Below, one piece after another: positions 52,404-60,272 of a stretch of DNA of 64,000 nucleotides. Position 1 is the first letter of the stretch, and every line of letters starts with the position of its first letter. Made by a program: the position numbers and the translations under genes. This DNA is from Candidatus Zhuqueibacterota bacterium (GTDB lineage: Bacteria > Zhuqueibacterota > Zhuqueibacteria > Oceanimicrobiales > Oceanimicrobiaceae): the NCBI GenBank assembly GCA_029261995.1, contig JAJDAF010000061.1, positions 278,219 to 342,218 on the forward strand, in the 5' to 3' direction. The notes under the pieces are model-generated. The model was not told the DNA's origin. It saw nothing but the letters and a program-made list of their open reading frames with translations, and did no database searches.

Positions 52404-53729
52404 TTACTTTTTGATGATTACCTTCGATACCGGCGGTGCGCTTTGATGATTGAAAAAGTTCTCTATCTTGCGCTCGACTACCTCCCGTGGCCGACCGTAG
52501 CGTCGGCGCGCCGCCTCGATGAGTTCTTGCTTGTACGTTTCACTTTCTTGCGATGGTTCCGGTGGTGCAAGGGTGATAGCCTGACGCGGATTTTCTACTT
52601 TGCCATCCCGCAGTAATTTATAATAAATTTCATAGGGATTGAGGTTGACCAGATTATTCCAGGGCCACTCGGGCCCGAACTCTTTGGCCAAGAGCTGGGC
52701 GTCTTCGGGACCGACCCGAAACACGACCAGTGTGCCGACATTGGCCAGTACCGCGTCTCTGATTCTCGGCTCCAGTTGGCCGAGATACTGGTGCGCCAGG
52801 ACGAGATGCAGGTGATATTTCCGGGCTTCACTCAAAATGTCGGCAAAGGATTCCGTGGTAAAATTCTGAAACTCATCGACGTAGAGATAGAAATTGCGTC
52901 GTTCCGTCTCTGCAATATTGCTTCTGGCCATGGCAGCCAGCTGCAGGCCCGTCACCACCAACGAACCCAGAAGATTGGCTGCCTCACTTCCCAGCCGACC
53001 TTTCGAGAGATTGACGATGAAGATCAGCCCCTGGTTGATGATCTGGTCGAATTTGATGGAGCTTTTGCTCTGACCCAGGATATTGCGCAAGGGGCGATTG
53101 CTGAGATAGGCTCCGATTTTGTTTTGCACGGGTGATACCACTTCCGGCAATAGCCGTGCGGGTATGGCCGCAAACTCTCTTTGCCAATAATGCCGCACCA
53201 CCGGGTCGCTGACATTGTCGACCATGCGCTTGCGAAACCGGTCGTCGGTCAGCAGCCTGACCACACCCAGTAATGTGGAACCAGGGTTTTCCAGCAGCGC
53301 CAGCAGGGAATTGTGCAGCAAATAGCTCATTCTCGGTCCCCAGGAATCGGCCCAGATTTTCTTGAAGATGGTCATGAGGTTGTCGGCCAGCAAGTGTCGT
53401 TCTGAGCCTTTGCCTTTTTCCAGCATGTTCAGGCCAATTGGGAAGTCTAAGTCGGCAGGGTTTAGGTAAACCAAGCGATGGCGTCGTTTCTCGGGGATAT
53501 AGGGCAAGACCGCCTCGGCCAAATCGCCATGTGGGTCGATGAGTGCTAAGCCACGGCCTGCTTGTAAATCCTGCACAATCTTCGAAAACAGCAAGGTCGA
53601 TTTGCCGGTACCGGTGCGCCCGATGGTATAGAAATGATATCTTCGGTCTTCTTGGGCAATGCCAATGGTCTGTTCCTGGTAACCGACAAAGCCGCGCGCA
53701 AAATTGGTAAGATGATTGTTGGAACTCAT
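52404..53729 (-). CDS. Soluble type IV coupling protein-like ATPase (TraG/VirD4/HerA class)
   Basis: 441 residues from ATG 53729; a GTG at 53768 is also possible. Walker A GRTGTGKST (37-45), then LIDPHGDLAEAVLPYIP, Walker B FYLYVDEFQNF and LAHQYLGQLEPRIRDAVLAN, the order of TraG/TraD-type DNA pumps. No membrane span, as in coupling proteins of mobilisable elements. It would transfer DNA or remodel nucleoprotein. It follows the DNA-binding coiled-coil gene by 83 bases and ends at a strong terminator, so the pair forms an operon. Confidence 0.85.
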   Translation of the reverse strand: MSSNNHLTNFARGFVGYQEQTIGIAQEDRRYHFYTIGRTGTGKSTLLFSKIVQDLQAGRGLALIDPHGDLAEAVLPYIPEKRRHRLVYLNPADLDFPIGLNMLEKGKGSERHLLADNLMTIFKKIWADSWGPRMSYLLHNSLLALLENPGSTLLGVVRLLTDDRFRKRMVDNVSDPVVRHYWQREFAAIPARLLPEVVSPVQNKIGAYLSNRPLRNILGQSKSSIKFDQIINQGLIFIVNLSKGRLGSEAANLLGSLVVTGLQLAAMARSNIAETERRNFYLYVDEFQNFTTESFADILSEARKYHLHLVLAHQYLGQLEPRIRDAVLANVGTLVVFRVGPEDAQLLAKEFGPEWPWNNLVNLNPYEIYYKLLRDGKVENPRQAITLAPPEPSQESETYKQELIEAARRRYGRPREVVERKIENFFNHQSAPPVSKVIIKK

Positions 53730-53812
53730 ATAAGAAAACACTATTGTCCGGCCCAGATTGAAGGGCACTTTGAAGCTGCCAGTCGCCGTAGCATGGATGT
53801 CTACCGAATCTG

Positions 53813-54622
53813 CTATTCTGATGTCTTATCGTGGTCGTCTACTTCGCCAGTAGTTCGAGGCATCAAAGCTTCGCCTGTTTCTTGGGCGCCGGTTTCGTTC
53901 GTTTCGCTCTCCCCTACGCTATCCTGAGTCTCGCCTTCCGCCTCGACCGCGGCTTCAGGCTCATCATTGAAGACTCCTTGGTTACGATTCCTGGCAGGCG
54001 GTTGTAGCAGCCTCATCTCAGTCTCTAATTCGCCGATTCTATGGCTCTTGTCGGTCAGCTGTTTGATGAGATCTTGCTGATTACCTTCGAGCCGTTCGAT
54101 GTAGATGTCCTTGACCCGATTGCTGATTTCCAGGTCGCGGTTTTCCCGCTCTAATTCTTTCACTAGTTGCTCCGTGACTTCCGGCATATTTGCTTCGGAA
54201 GAGTTCGGAACGCTTCCGAAATTGTCAGCTTGGTTTCCGAAGCGTTCCGAACCGTTGTTGGGGTCTTCGGAAAAGATTGTGCCGGCTTCGGCAGAATCTA
54301 CTTTCGCCTTTATTTTCAGCTTGTTTTGCTCTTCGGCAATGACTCGTTCGACACTGATAGGTGTGATATAGTATTTGCCTTCGTTTTCTTCGTAGTAGCA
54401 ATCAAGCCGGGTCATGCCTTGTCGGTTGGGGTTGCACCAATTGATGATGCTGCGCTCAGTGCGAAGAACGCCTTTGTTTTCAAAGGTTTTGGCGGCTTCC
54501 CGGACGGTCAGGGTGTGGTCCGCTGTCTTTTCGGAAAGGGTGTCTGGGTTTCGGAAAGGTTCCGAAGCAGGGGTTGTTTGCTTCCGAATCTTTCGGAAAC
54601 GTTCGGAAGATTTCTTGGGCAT
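53813..54622 (-). CDS. DNA-binding coiled-coil protein carrying an internal TTCSGAA array
   Basis: 269 residues. After a Ser/Lys/Arg-rich N-terminus, LTVREAAKTFENKGVLRTER followed by SIINWCNPNRQG forms a MerR/excisionase-like winged helix; GKYYITPISVERVIAEE closes it. The middle is a coiled coil (about 130-190: ELERENRDLEISNRVKDIYI and onwards), the rest a long acidic tail. The same gene contains 12 copies of TTCSGAA in two clusters, suggesting that the protein or a partner binds within its own gene. Role could be partition, copy control or autoregulation. Probable -10 TAGACT lies only six bases before the ATG. Confidence 0.65.
   Translation of the reverse strand: MPKKSSERFRKIRKQTTPASEPFRNPDTLSEKTADHTLTVREAAKTFENKGVLRTERSIINWCNPNRQGMTRLDCYYEENEGKYYITPISVERVIAEEQNKLKIKAKVDSAEAGTIFSEDPNNGSERFGNQADNFGSVPNSSEANMPEVTEQLVKELERENRDLEISNRVKDIYIERLEGNQQDLIKQLTDKSHRIGELETEMRLLQPPARNRNQGVFNDEPEAAVEAEGETQDSVGESETNETGAQETGEALMPRTTGEVDDHDKTSE
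54194..54272. repeat. Phased heptamer cluster A (3-2-1)
   Basis: TTCSGAA starts at 54194, 54204, 54214, 54235, 54245 and 54266. Spacings are 10, 10, 21, 10 and 21 bp, all near whole turns of the helix. Because 10 is not a multiple of 3 the copies fall in different reading frames, so they are not a protein repeat. Confidence 0.9.
54530..54608. repeat. Phased heptamer cluster B (1-2-3), mirror of cluster A
   Basis: TTCSGAA starts at 54530, 54550, 54560, 54582, 54592 and 54602. Spacings are 20, 10, 22, 10 and 10 bp, the mirror image of cluster A. It overlaps the first codons of the 54622 gene. Confidence 0.9.
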
Positions 54623-54822
54623 AGTAATAGTCTACCACTAAATGCCAAAGAATTGAAATTCAAGAAACCCTTATTAATGTAAGTATGCCCTGAGAGGCGA
54701 TGGAATTCGTTCTGAGGCCACTTTTATGTCGGAAAAGTCTTGGATAGCCTCGTGGGAAAATCTGACCGTTAAACTACAAATCTGATAGGAAGCCCCAAAA
54801 ACTCCCCGTAATAAGATGGCAT

Positions 54823-55347
54823 GTGTTTTCAACTGCAGAGAATCTCAACGAGGGGACGATAAACTTGTTGAAACAACTACCAACAAATCATATATTTGTA
54901 GGTATCGAGACCGGTGACAAACAACTTGCCAAAAAAGTCGGCAAAGGACCGAACTTTTCTCCTGAGAATTGTCTGCGAGCAATCAAAACAATGACTAAGC
55001 ATGGCATCGATCTCACTCCCTCCTTCATTTTAGGATTAGAGGGAGAGACAAAATCAACTCTGGATAAGACTTTTGAGTTTGCACAGAGAATTAAGGCTCT
55101 AACCCGTTTTGACGAAATCTTCGCCGCCTGCCTGATTCCTTTCCCCGGCTCACGAGCCTTCACCATGTTAACGCAACACTATCCTGAGTATAAAGAGCAG
55201 GACGAATTAGATGGTGAGGAATTAACACAGAGGTGGTTTGCCCATTCTTGTGGAATAGACTATGAAACCGCCAGGGAGTACACTGCCAAGATCCTTGAAC
55301 TCGGCGAATACAGGATTACTCTTGACAAAGGTAGGCATGTTATTTAG
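54823..55347 (+). pseudogene. 5'-truncated radical SAM gene (C-terminal half only)
   Basis: 174 codons from GTG 54823. LPTNHIFVGIETGDKQLAKK, LTPSFILGLEGETKSTL and FDEIFAACLIPFPGSRAFTM align throughout with the C-terminal half of the radical SAM protein at 62752-64000. The whole N-terminal part with the B12-binding domain and the iron-sulfur cysteines is missing. Upstream sequence (54623-54822) is unrelated, so the gene was cut at about 54815, the likely edge of the accessory region. Confidence 0.8.
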
Positions 55348-55421
55348 GGGTCTTCAAAAAGAGAAAAGCGGATGAGCTAGTTATCTTGACTTGTCCGCTT
55401 CATTATTCAGGAGATCATTGT

Positions 55422-56240
55422 ATGTTAGTGTTAAATACAAGTATAGAAAGGCCGATTTTTATTTTCGGCTGCAGCAATAGTGGCACCACGATTCTTTGGG
55501 AGGCGTTGAAACAGCATGAGGAATTGAGTGGACCAGTAATTGAAGGGCAAGACTTAGATGGGATGCCAACGATCATGACGCATTTTCTAGGTAAGGATAC
55601 GTTTAGACTCTGGGCCCATCCTCAATTCATTGATTCGACAACGAGGAATCATGGTGCCAAAATCCCGGAGTCCCAATTGGCTTATTACTTGACCGAAAGA
55701 GACTACCGGGAATCCGATAAAAAGCAGCTGGTCGCAGTCTATGAAAGATCGCTTATTCCAGGAACACGGCTTGTTACAAAAAGTCCTGCAGATACGCTAA
55801 GAGCAAGACTTATTCAATCATACTTCCCAGACGCTTACTTTATTGCGATTGTACGCAATGGATATGCTGTCACAGAAGGAATTCGGAGAAAACGCTTGTT
55901 TGACCCAGAAAGGCCTCAATATGCGAGTCTGCAGACTCGCATAGACGAGGCCGCAATGCAGTGGTTAGGAGCGAATCGGGTTGCTCTATCACATATAGAT
56001 TTCCTGCACAGGTACAAAACGATCCGGTATGAGGATCTAGTAACTAACCCAACTGCGATTCTCCATGAAGTTCTGGATTTCCTAGAACCTATAAGTCATC
56101 AATTTCCTATCCCTAAGTTTGAGACTCATAGAAACAACGAACAGATTGCAAGATTGACAGAGCAAGAACTAGGGATTGTTACACGGATTTGTGGCGAGAT
56201 GCTTAACCACTTCGGCTATGAGTCGCTAAGTCAAAAATAG
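55422..56240 (+). CDS. Sulfotransferase-family protein
   Basis: 272 residues from ATG 55422 (AGGAG eight bases upstream). The N-terminal FIFGCSNSGTTILWEAL (about 13-29) is the 5'-phosphosulfate-binding loop (GxxxSGTT), and LVTKSPADTLRARLIQSYFP with YFIAIVRNG gives the 3'-phosphate-binding part of PAPS-dependent sulfotransferases. The acceptor is unknown. It lies between a truncated radical SAM gene and an aldo/keto reductase gene. Confidence 0.85.
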   Translation: MLVLNTSIERPIFIFGCSNSGTTILWEALKQHEELSGPVIEGQDLDGMPTIMTHFLGKDTFRLWAHPQFIDSTTRNHGAKIPESQLAYYLTERDYRESDKKQLVAVYERSLIPGTRLVTKSPADTLRARLIQSYFPDAYFIAIVRNGYAVTEGIRRKRLFDPERPQYASLQTRIDEAAMQWLGANRVALSHIDFLHRYKTIRYEDLVTNPTAILHEVLDFLEPISHQFPIPKFETHRNNEQIARLTEQELGIVTRICGEMLNHFGYESLSQK

Positions 56241-56269
56241 ATCTTGTTGGTTTGAAAACGGAGAAAAAT

Positions 56270-57256
56270 ATGGAATACAGAACACTTGGCCCGACAGGTA
56301 AAGATGTTTTTGTCATAGGATTCGGCACATATGGTCTGGGTGGAGCTTACGGACCTGTTAGTAAACATGAGGCTCTCGTTGTGATGCGAACCGTGATAAA
56401 TGAGTCCTCCGATAGCTCTTATCTGTTCATAGATACGGCGCCAACGTACGGCAATGGAAGTTGTGAAGAATGGCTAGGCGAGGTTCTTCGAGATTTCAAA
56501 AACGAGCGAATCTTGGTAGCCACCAAAGGAGGACGCCACATCGACGGGGGACGAGTAAACGAAAAGGATTTTAGTCCCGAATTTTTAATATCGGATTTAG
56601 AAGGTAGTCTAACAAGACTAAGCGTTGATGAAATCTTCCTCTACCAGTTGCACAATCCGTCTATTGCAATTATTGAAGAAGGATCTGTGTTTGATTTGCT
56701 TGAAGAATTCAGAACCAAAGGAAAGATAAGGTACTATGGTGTATCAATTGATGATCCAAAAGAAGGCATTTTGGCGATGGAGATTTGCAAGAAAAAAGGA
56801 TATACTGGTTTAGCTTCGCTTCAAGTGATTTACAATATATTGCAGAAAAGGGCGGAAACTCGTCTTTTTGACGAAGCAAAGGAACATGGAGTAGCCATAA
56901 TAGCTCGAGAACCACTCCTGCGCTGGTTCCTGACCGACAGATTTAGCTTCACGAAGCCTCCACCAGCCGTCCAAAAGGTGATTTCTCTTTACGGCGAACA
57001 ACAACTCATGACTAGGATTGAGGAGATCAAGACGTTACTTGAAAAACATGGTCTGGAGCTATCGCTATCGCATGTGGCTCTCAAGTTTGTCATTTCGAAT
57101 CCTCATGTAACCGTAGCTATTCCCGGAATGAATCGCATCGAATATGTCCGGTCGAATTTAGCAGCAGCTCTCTTTAATATGGACGATGCCATCAGAGCTG
57201 ATTTAAAAGAGTTGTATGACTTGCACGAATTGCAATCACACACTCAAGTGATATGA
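56270..57256 (+). CDS. Aldo/keto reductase
   Basis: 328 residues from ATG 56270 (GGAG upstream). YRTLGPTGKDVFVIGFGTYGLGG start, LFIDTAPTYGNGSCEEWLGE with catalytic Asp and Tyr, ILVATKGG with the Lys and LYQLHNP with the His form the tetrad; GVSIDDP and AIPGMNRIEYVRSNL are the NADPH-binding end. Typical of predicted NADP-dependent oxidoreductases of the AKR superfamily. Substrate unknown. Confidence 0.93.
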   Translation: MEYRTLGPTGKDVFVIGFGTYGLGGAYGPVSKHEALVVMRTVINESSDSSYLFIDTAPTYGNGSCEEWLGEVLRDFKNERILVATKGGRHIDGGRVNEKDFSPEFLISDLEGSLTRLSVDEIFLYQLHNPSIAIIEEGSVFDLLEEFRTKGKIRYYGVSIDDPKEGILAMEICKKKGYTGLASLQVIYNILQKRAETRLFDEAKEHGVAIIAREPLLRWFLTDRFSFTKPPPAVQKVISLYGEQQLMTRIEEIKTLLEKHGLELSLSHVALKFVISNPHVTVAIPGMNRIEYVRSNLAAALFNMDDAIRADLKELYDLHELQSHTQVI

Positions 57257-57314
57257 ATAGTAAGCTGTGCCATTTGACTGACACGGCTTTTTTATATGGT
57301 GAAGTATTATCTCA

Positions 57315-57439
57315 GAAACTGTCTAAAAAGCATCAAACGTGGGGCCTGGAGCTACGTTTTAGACAGTTTCTCAAAGACAGAGGCTGTCAGGGCACCCAAA
57401 AGAGTCCACGGATGGGCACTTTTGGGTGCCCGATGACAG
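57315..57439. repeat. Two strong adjacent hairpins in the gap before the ABC operon
   Basis: First: GAAACTGTCTAAAA (57315-57328) with TTTTAGACAGTTTC (57357-57370), 14 bp perfect. Second: GGCACCCAAAAG (57391-57402) with CTTTTGGGTGCC (57419-57430), extended by CTGTCA/TGACAG outside. They could be terminators of the AKR transcript or remains of a small mobile element. The 57257-57534 gap holds no supported gene. Confidence 0.7.
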
Positions 57440-57534
57440 ACTGAGGCACAACATTACTTCGAGAATTTGTTTGCTTACACCTCAGTAGTTCATTATCTTT
57501 CATTTCACTTTCTCAAATACTTAGGAGGGATTAC

Positions 57535-58710
57535 ATGGGAGTTCTCAAGGTCTCAACTTCAACTGAGAAGTTTTTCAATGGAAATCTATTCGTCTTGTTC
57601 CTGATAATCGTGCTCGTTGCACTTCATGGATGCGACCGAAAGCAAAAAATTACAGTTGACACGAACCCAGAAGGCGCAAATGTCTACGTTGATAACAAGC
57701 TAGTAGCCAAAACTCCGGCTGAAATCGAGATCTCGGCTACAATTAAGAACTTGAGTCTTGACTTCGCAGATGTTGTCCATATTACCAAACCACTTGTACC
57801 GAAGAAAAGAATGTCGAGAACCTTTACGGTCGCATACTTACCGCTGACAGCCAACTTACCGCTCTTCGTAGCCCTTGACCAAGGATATTTTGAAGTTAAC
57901 GGCGTTAAGGTCAATGCTATCGAGGCTACTTCACCAAATGATATCATTACAGGAATTGTCTCAGGAGAACTAGATTTTGCAGCCGTTCTTGCCTATTCCT
58001 TATTATTCCCGGCTGCTAATCGATTTCCTGGGGAATTTAAGTTTTTCTCATCAAGCGAAGAAAATTCAAAGCATTTCACAGCGAGTATCATTGCAAGAAA
58101 AGATTCTCCCATAAACTCACCTGAAGACCTTCGTGGGAAAAAAATAGGTGTATACACAGGCTTAGTTCAAATCAACTTTCTGAAAGCAATGCTAATTGGA
58201 ATGGGTATCGATCCAAGTGAAGTTGAAATTATCCAGATCAGCCCAAGACTTCAAATACAAGGTTTGGTGTCAGGCGAATATGATGCGCTTTCATCAACAG
58301 AGCCCACAGTAAATATTGCTAAGTTACGGGGGATCGCAAAAGTGGTCGTGGAGAATCCCAGGGTTAAGTACATAATGAATCCCTTTCCTTCAACAGCGGC
58401 AACAGTTTCAACCAAACTCTTGAAAGAAGACCCTGAAGGAGCGGCAGGGGTTATAAGGGCCCTTGAACTGGCAGTTGACTTTATCAATACACATCCTGAG
58501 GAGGCTAAAAAAATCTTGCCGAAATACACACCGATACCCAAAGAAATAGCGAATGAAGTTTTGGCAGACTTAAAGCTCTTTAAATACTCCAAAATTGGGG
58601 AGGAAAATAGATTAAACGTTCAGAGGTTTGCAGACTTCTTTTTTGAAAACGGCCTTTTAGAGAAACGGATTGGGGATGTTAATAGGCTGTTTGGTGATTA
58701 TGAGGAATAA
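57535..58710 (+). CDS. PEGA-domain NMT1/TauA-type substrate-binding lipoprotein
   Basis: 391 residues, AGGAGGG upstream of the ATG. Signal segment ends LVALHGC (lipidated Cys33). ITVDTNPEGANVYVDNKLVA is a PEGA domain (about 38-70), unusual in front of a transport-binding protein. From about 95, FTVAYLPLTANLPLFVALDQ, DIITGIVSGELDFAAVLAYS and KKIGVYTGLVQINFLKAM give the NMT1/SsuA fold. It would bind a nitrate-, sulfonate- or pyrimidine-like solute and deliver it to the permease encoded downstream. Confidence 0.88.
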   Translation: MGVLKVSTSTEKFFNGNLFVLFLIIVLVALHGCDRKQKITVDTNPEGANVYVDNKLVAKTPAEIEISATIKNLSLDFADVVHITKPLVPKKRMSRTFTVAYLPLTANLPLFVALDQGYFEVNGVKVNAIEATSPNDIITGIVSGELDFAAVLAYSLLFPAANRFPGEFKFFSSSEENSKHFTASIIARKDSPINSPEDLRGKKIGVYTGLVQINFLKAMLIGMGIDPSEVEIIQISPRLQIQGLVSGEYDALSSTEPTVNIAKLRGIAKVVVENPRVKYIMNPFPSTAATVSTKLLKEDPEGAAGVIRALELAVDFINTHPEEAKKILPKYTPIPKEIANEVLADLKLFKYSKIGEENRLNVQRFADFFFENGLLEKRIGDVNRLFGDYEE

Positions 58711-58761
58711 GCAGTTGTTCTAATCGAACCAAGATAATCATCAGTCAAACAGAGGGCTAAT

Positions 58762-59532
58762 TTGGCTTACATAGAGATAAAAAACATATGCAAGAGCTTT
58801 ACTAATCCTGATAATGGAAGTATCCAGGTTCTTGACAATGTGAATCTTGAATTAGAAACGGGTGAGTTTGTAGCAATATTTGGCCCGAACGGCTGTGGAA
58901 AAACAACGTTGCTTAATGTCGTTGCCGGCCTTACAGAGTTCGATAACGGTTCCATAAGTATCGATAATAAGGAACCTTCAGAGTCAAAAATAGGTTTTGT
59001 TTTTCAAAATTATAGTGACTCCCTCTTTCCATGGCTAAAAAACATTGATAATATTGCATTTTCTCTCGACTCATCTGAGGAATCAAAAAAACAAAAGCAC
59101 CATAGAATTCGAGACTATGTAAAAGACATTGGGTTGGGAGAGTTGCCTTTGGATAAGTATCCTTACCAGTGTAGTGGAGGACAGCAACAGTTAGTTGCCT
59201 TGTTCCGTGAGTTAATCTACAAACCTGATGTGCTTTTGATGGATGAACCTTTTGCTTCTCTGGATTATGACAGACGCATTACGCAGCAGGAAAACCTTCT
59301 CAAATCCTGGGAAAAAACAAAGTCCACAATTTTATTTATTTCCCATGAATTGGATGAAGCTATCTTTCTTGCTGATAAAATTATCCTGTTATCTCAGCGT
59401 CCCGCCAGGATTATCGATATTTATGATATTGATCTTCCAAGACCCCGGAAAATCGAAATGCTTGAGCAGGAAGATTTTTTTAAACTTAAAGTGCCAATAT
59501 TAAAAAAATTTAGGGAAGTAATCAGCAGATGA
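58762..59532 (+). CDS. ABC transporter ATP-binding protein (SsuB/TauB-like)
   Basis: 256 residues, TTG start. GPNGCGKTT (Walker A), YQCSGGQQQ (signature) and LLMDEPFASLD (Walker B), then ISHELDEAIFLADKI with the switch histidine. It drives import together with the permease, whose ATG overlaps its stop by four bases. Confidence 0.95.
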   Translation: MAYIEIKNICKSFTNPDNGSIQVLDNVNLELETGEFVAIFGPNGCGKTTLLNVVAGLTEFDNGSISIDNKEPSESKIGFVFQNYSDSLFPWLKNIDNIAFSLDSSEESKKQKHHRIRDYVKDIGLGELPLDKYPYQCSGGQQQLVALFRELIYKPDVLLMDEPFASLDYDRRITQQENLLKSWEKTKSTILFISHELDEAIFLADKIILLSQRPARIIDIYDIDLPRPRKIEMLEQEDFFKLKVPILKKFREVISR

Positions 59533-60272
59533 TGAAATCACGGCTTTCAGGCACTATTATCTTTTTGCTGGTATGGTTACTCATTACATCAACCGGGCTT
59601 ATTAGTCAATTATTTCTCCCCACACCAGTAGATGTATTTAAAGAATTATTTCTATTAGTTATATCCTATGAAATCTTATATGATCTTTTTGCGAGTTTAT
59701 GGCGCACACTTGTCGGTTTTTTTGTGGGCTGTGTAATTGGCGTCTCTATTGGACTGATAATGGGACACTACAAAACATTTTATGAAACAATGGAGTTCCC
59801 AGTCGATTTTTTCAGGTCTATACCGGCCACAGCATTATTTCCATTGTTCATAGTAATTTGGGGACTTGGTGACGAAGTAAAAATTTTTATAGCTGCCTGG
59901 TCTTCAAGTATGGTAGTGCTTATAAACACCATATATGGCATTCGAAATGTTTCAATCACTAGATTGATGGTTGCAAAAACAAAAAAAGCATCATTTCTTA
60001 AGACTTTTGTCAAAGTAATGATACCTAGTGCACTTCCTTACATATTTGCCGGATTTCGAATAGGTTTATCACTTGCGCTTGTTGTTGAAATTGTGGCAGA
60101 AATGTTTCTAGGTTCTCAATCCGGTTTGGGACAGAGAATTTTCAATGCTTCTTCTATCTTTGAAATGGAAGAGGCGTACGCAACGGTTTTGGTTGTTGGG
60201 TTGTTGGGTTATTTTTTAAATAAGACAGTCATTCTAATTGAAGGAAGGGTTGTACATTGGTCAGGAAGATAA
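59529..60272 (+). CDS. ABC transporter permease (SsuC/TauC-like)
   Basis: 247 residues with about six membrane spans. LPTPVDVFKELFLLV, GFFVGCVIGVSIGLIMG and the EAA-type loop KVMIPSALPYIFAGFRIGLS are characteristic. Spacing is coupled on both sides: ATGA with the ATPase gene and a 16-base overlap with the GAF-channel gene. Confidence 0.95.
   Translation: MMKSRLSGTIIFLLVWLLITSTGLISQLFLPTPVDVFKELFLLVISYEILYDLFASLWRTLVGFFVGCVIGVSIGLIMGHYKTFYETMEFPVDFFRSIPATALFPLFIVIWGLGDEVKIFIAAWSSSMVVLINTIYGIRNVSITRLMVAKTKKASFLKTFVKVMIPSALPYIFAGFRIGLSLALVVEIVAEMFLGSQSGLGQRIFNASSIFEMEEAYATVLVVGLLGYFLNKTVILIEGRVVHWSGR

Noticed and set aside
8320-54775. Shared 13-mer AAATCTGACCGTT at about 8323 and 54757 as possible attachment sites
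   Set aside because: Matches of this length are expected many times by chance in 64 kb, and no integrase or tRNA gene is nearby.
57253-57444. 63-residue plus-strand frame after the aldo/keto reductase gene
   Set aside because: It runs through both strong hairpins, which explains its sequence better than coding does.
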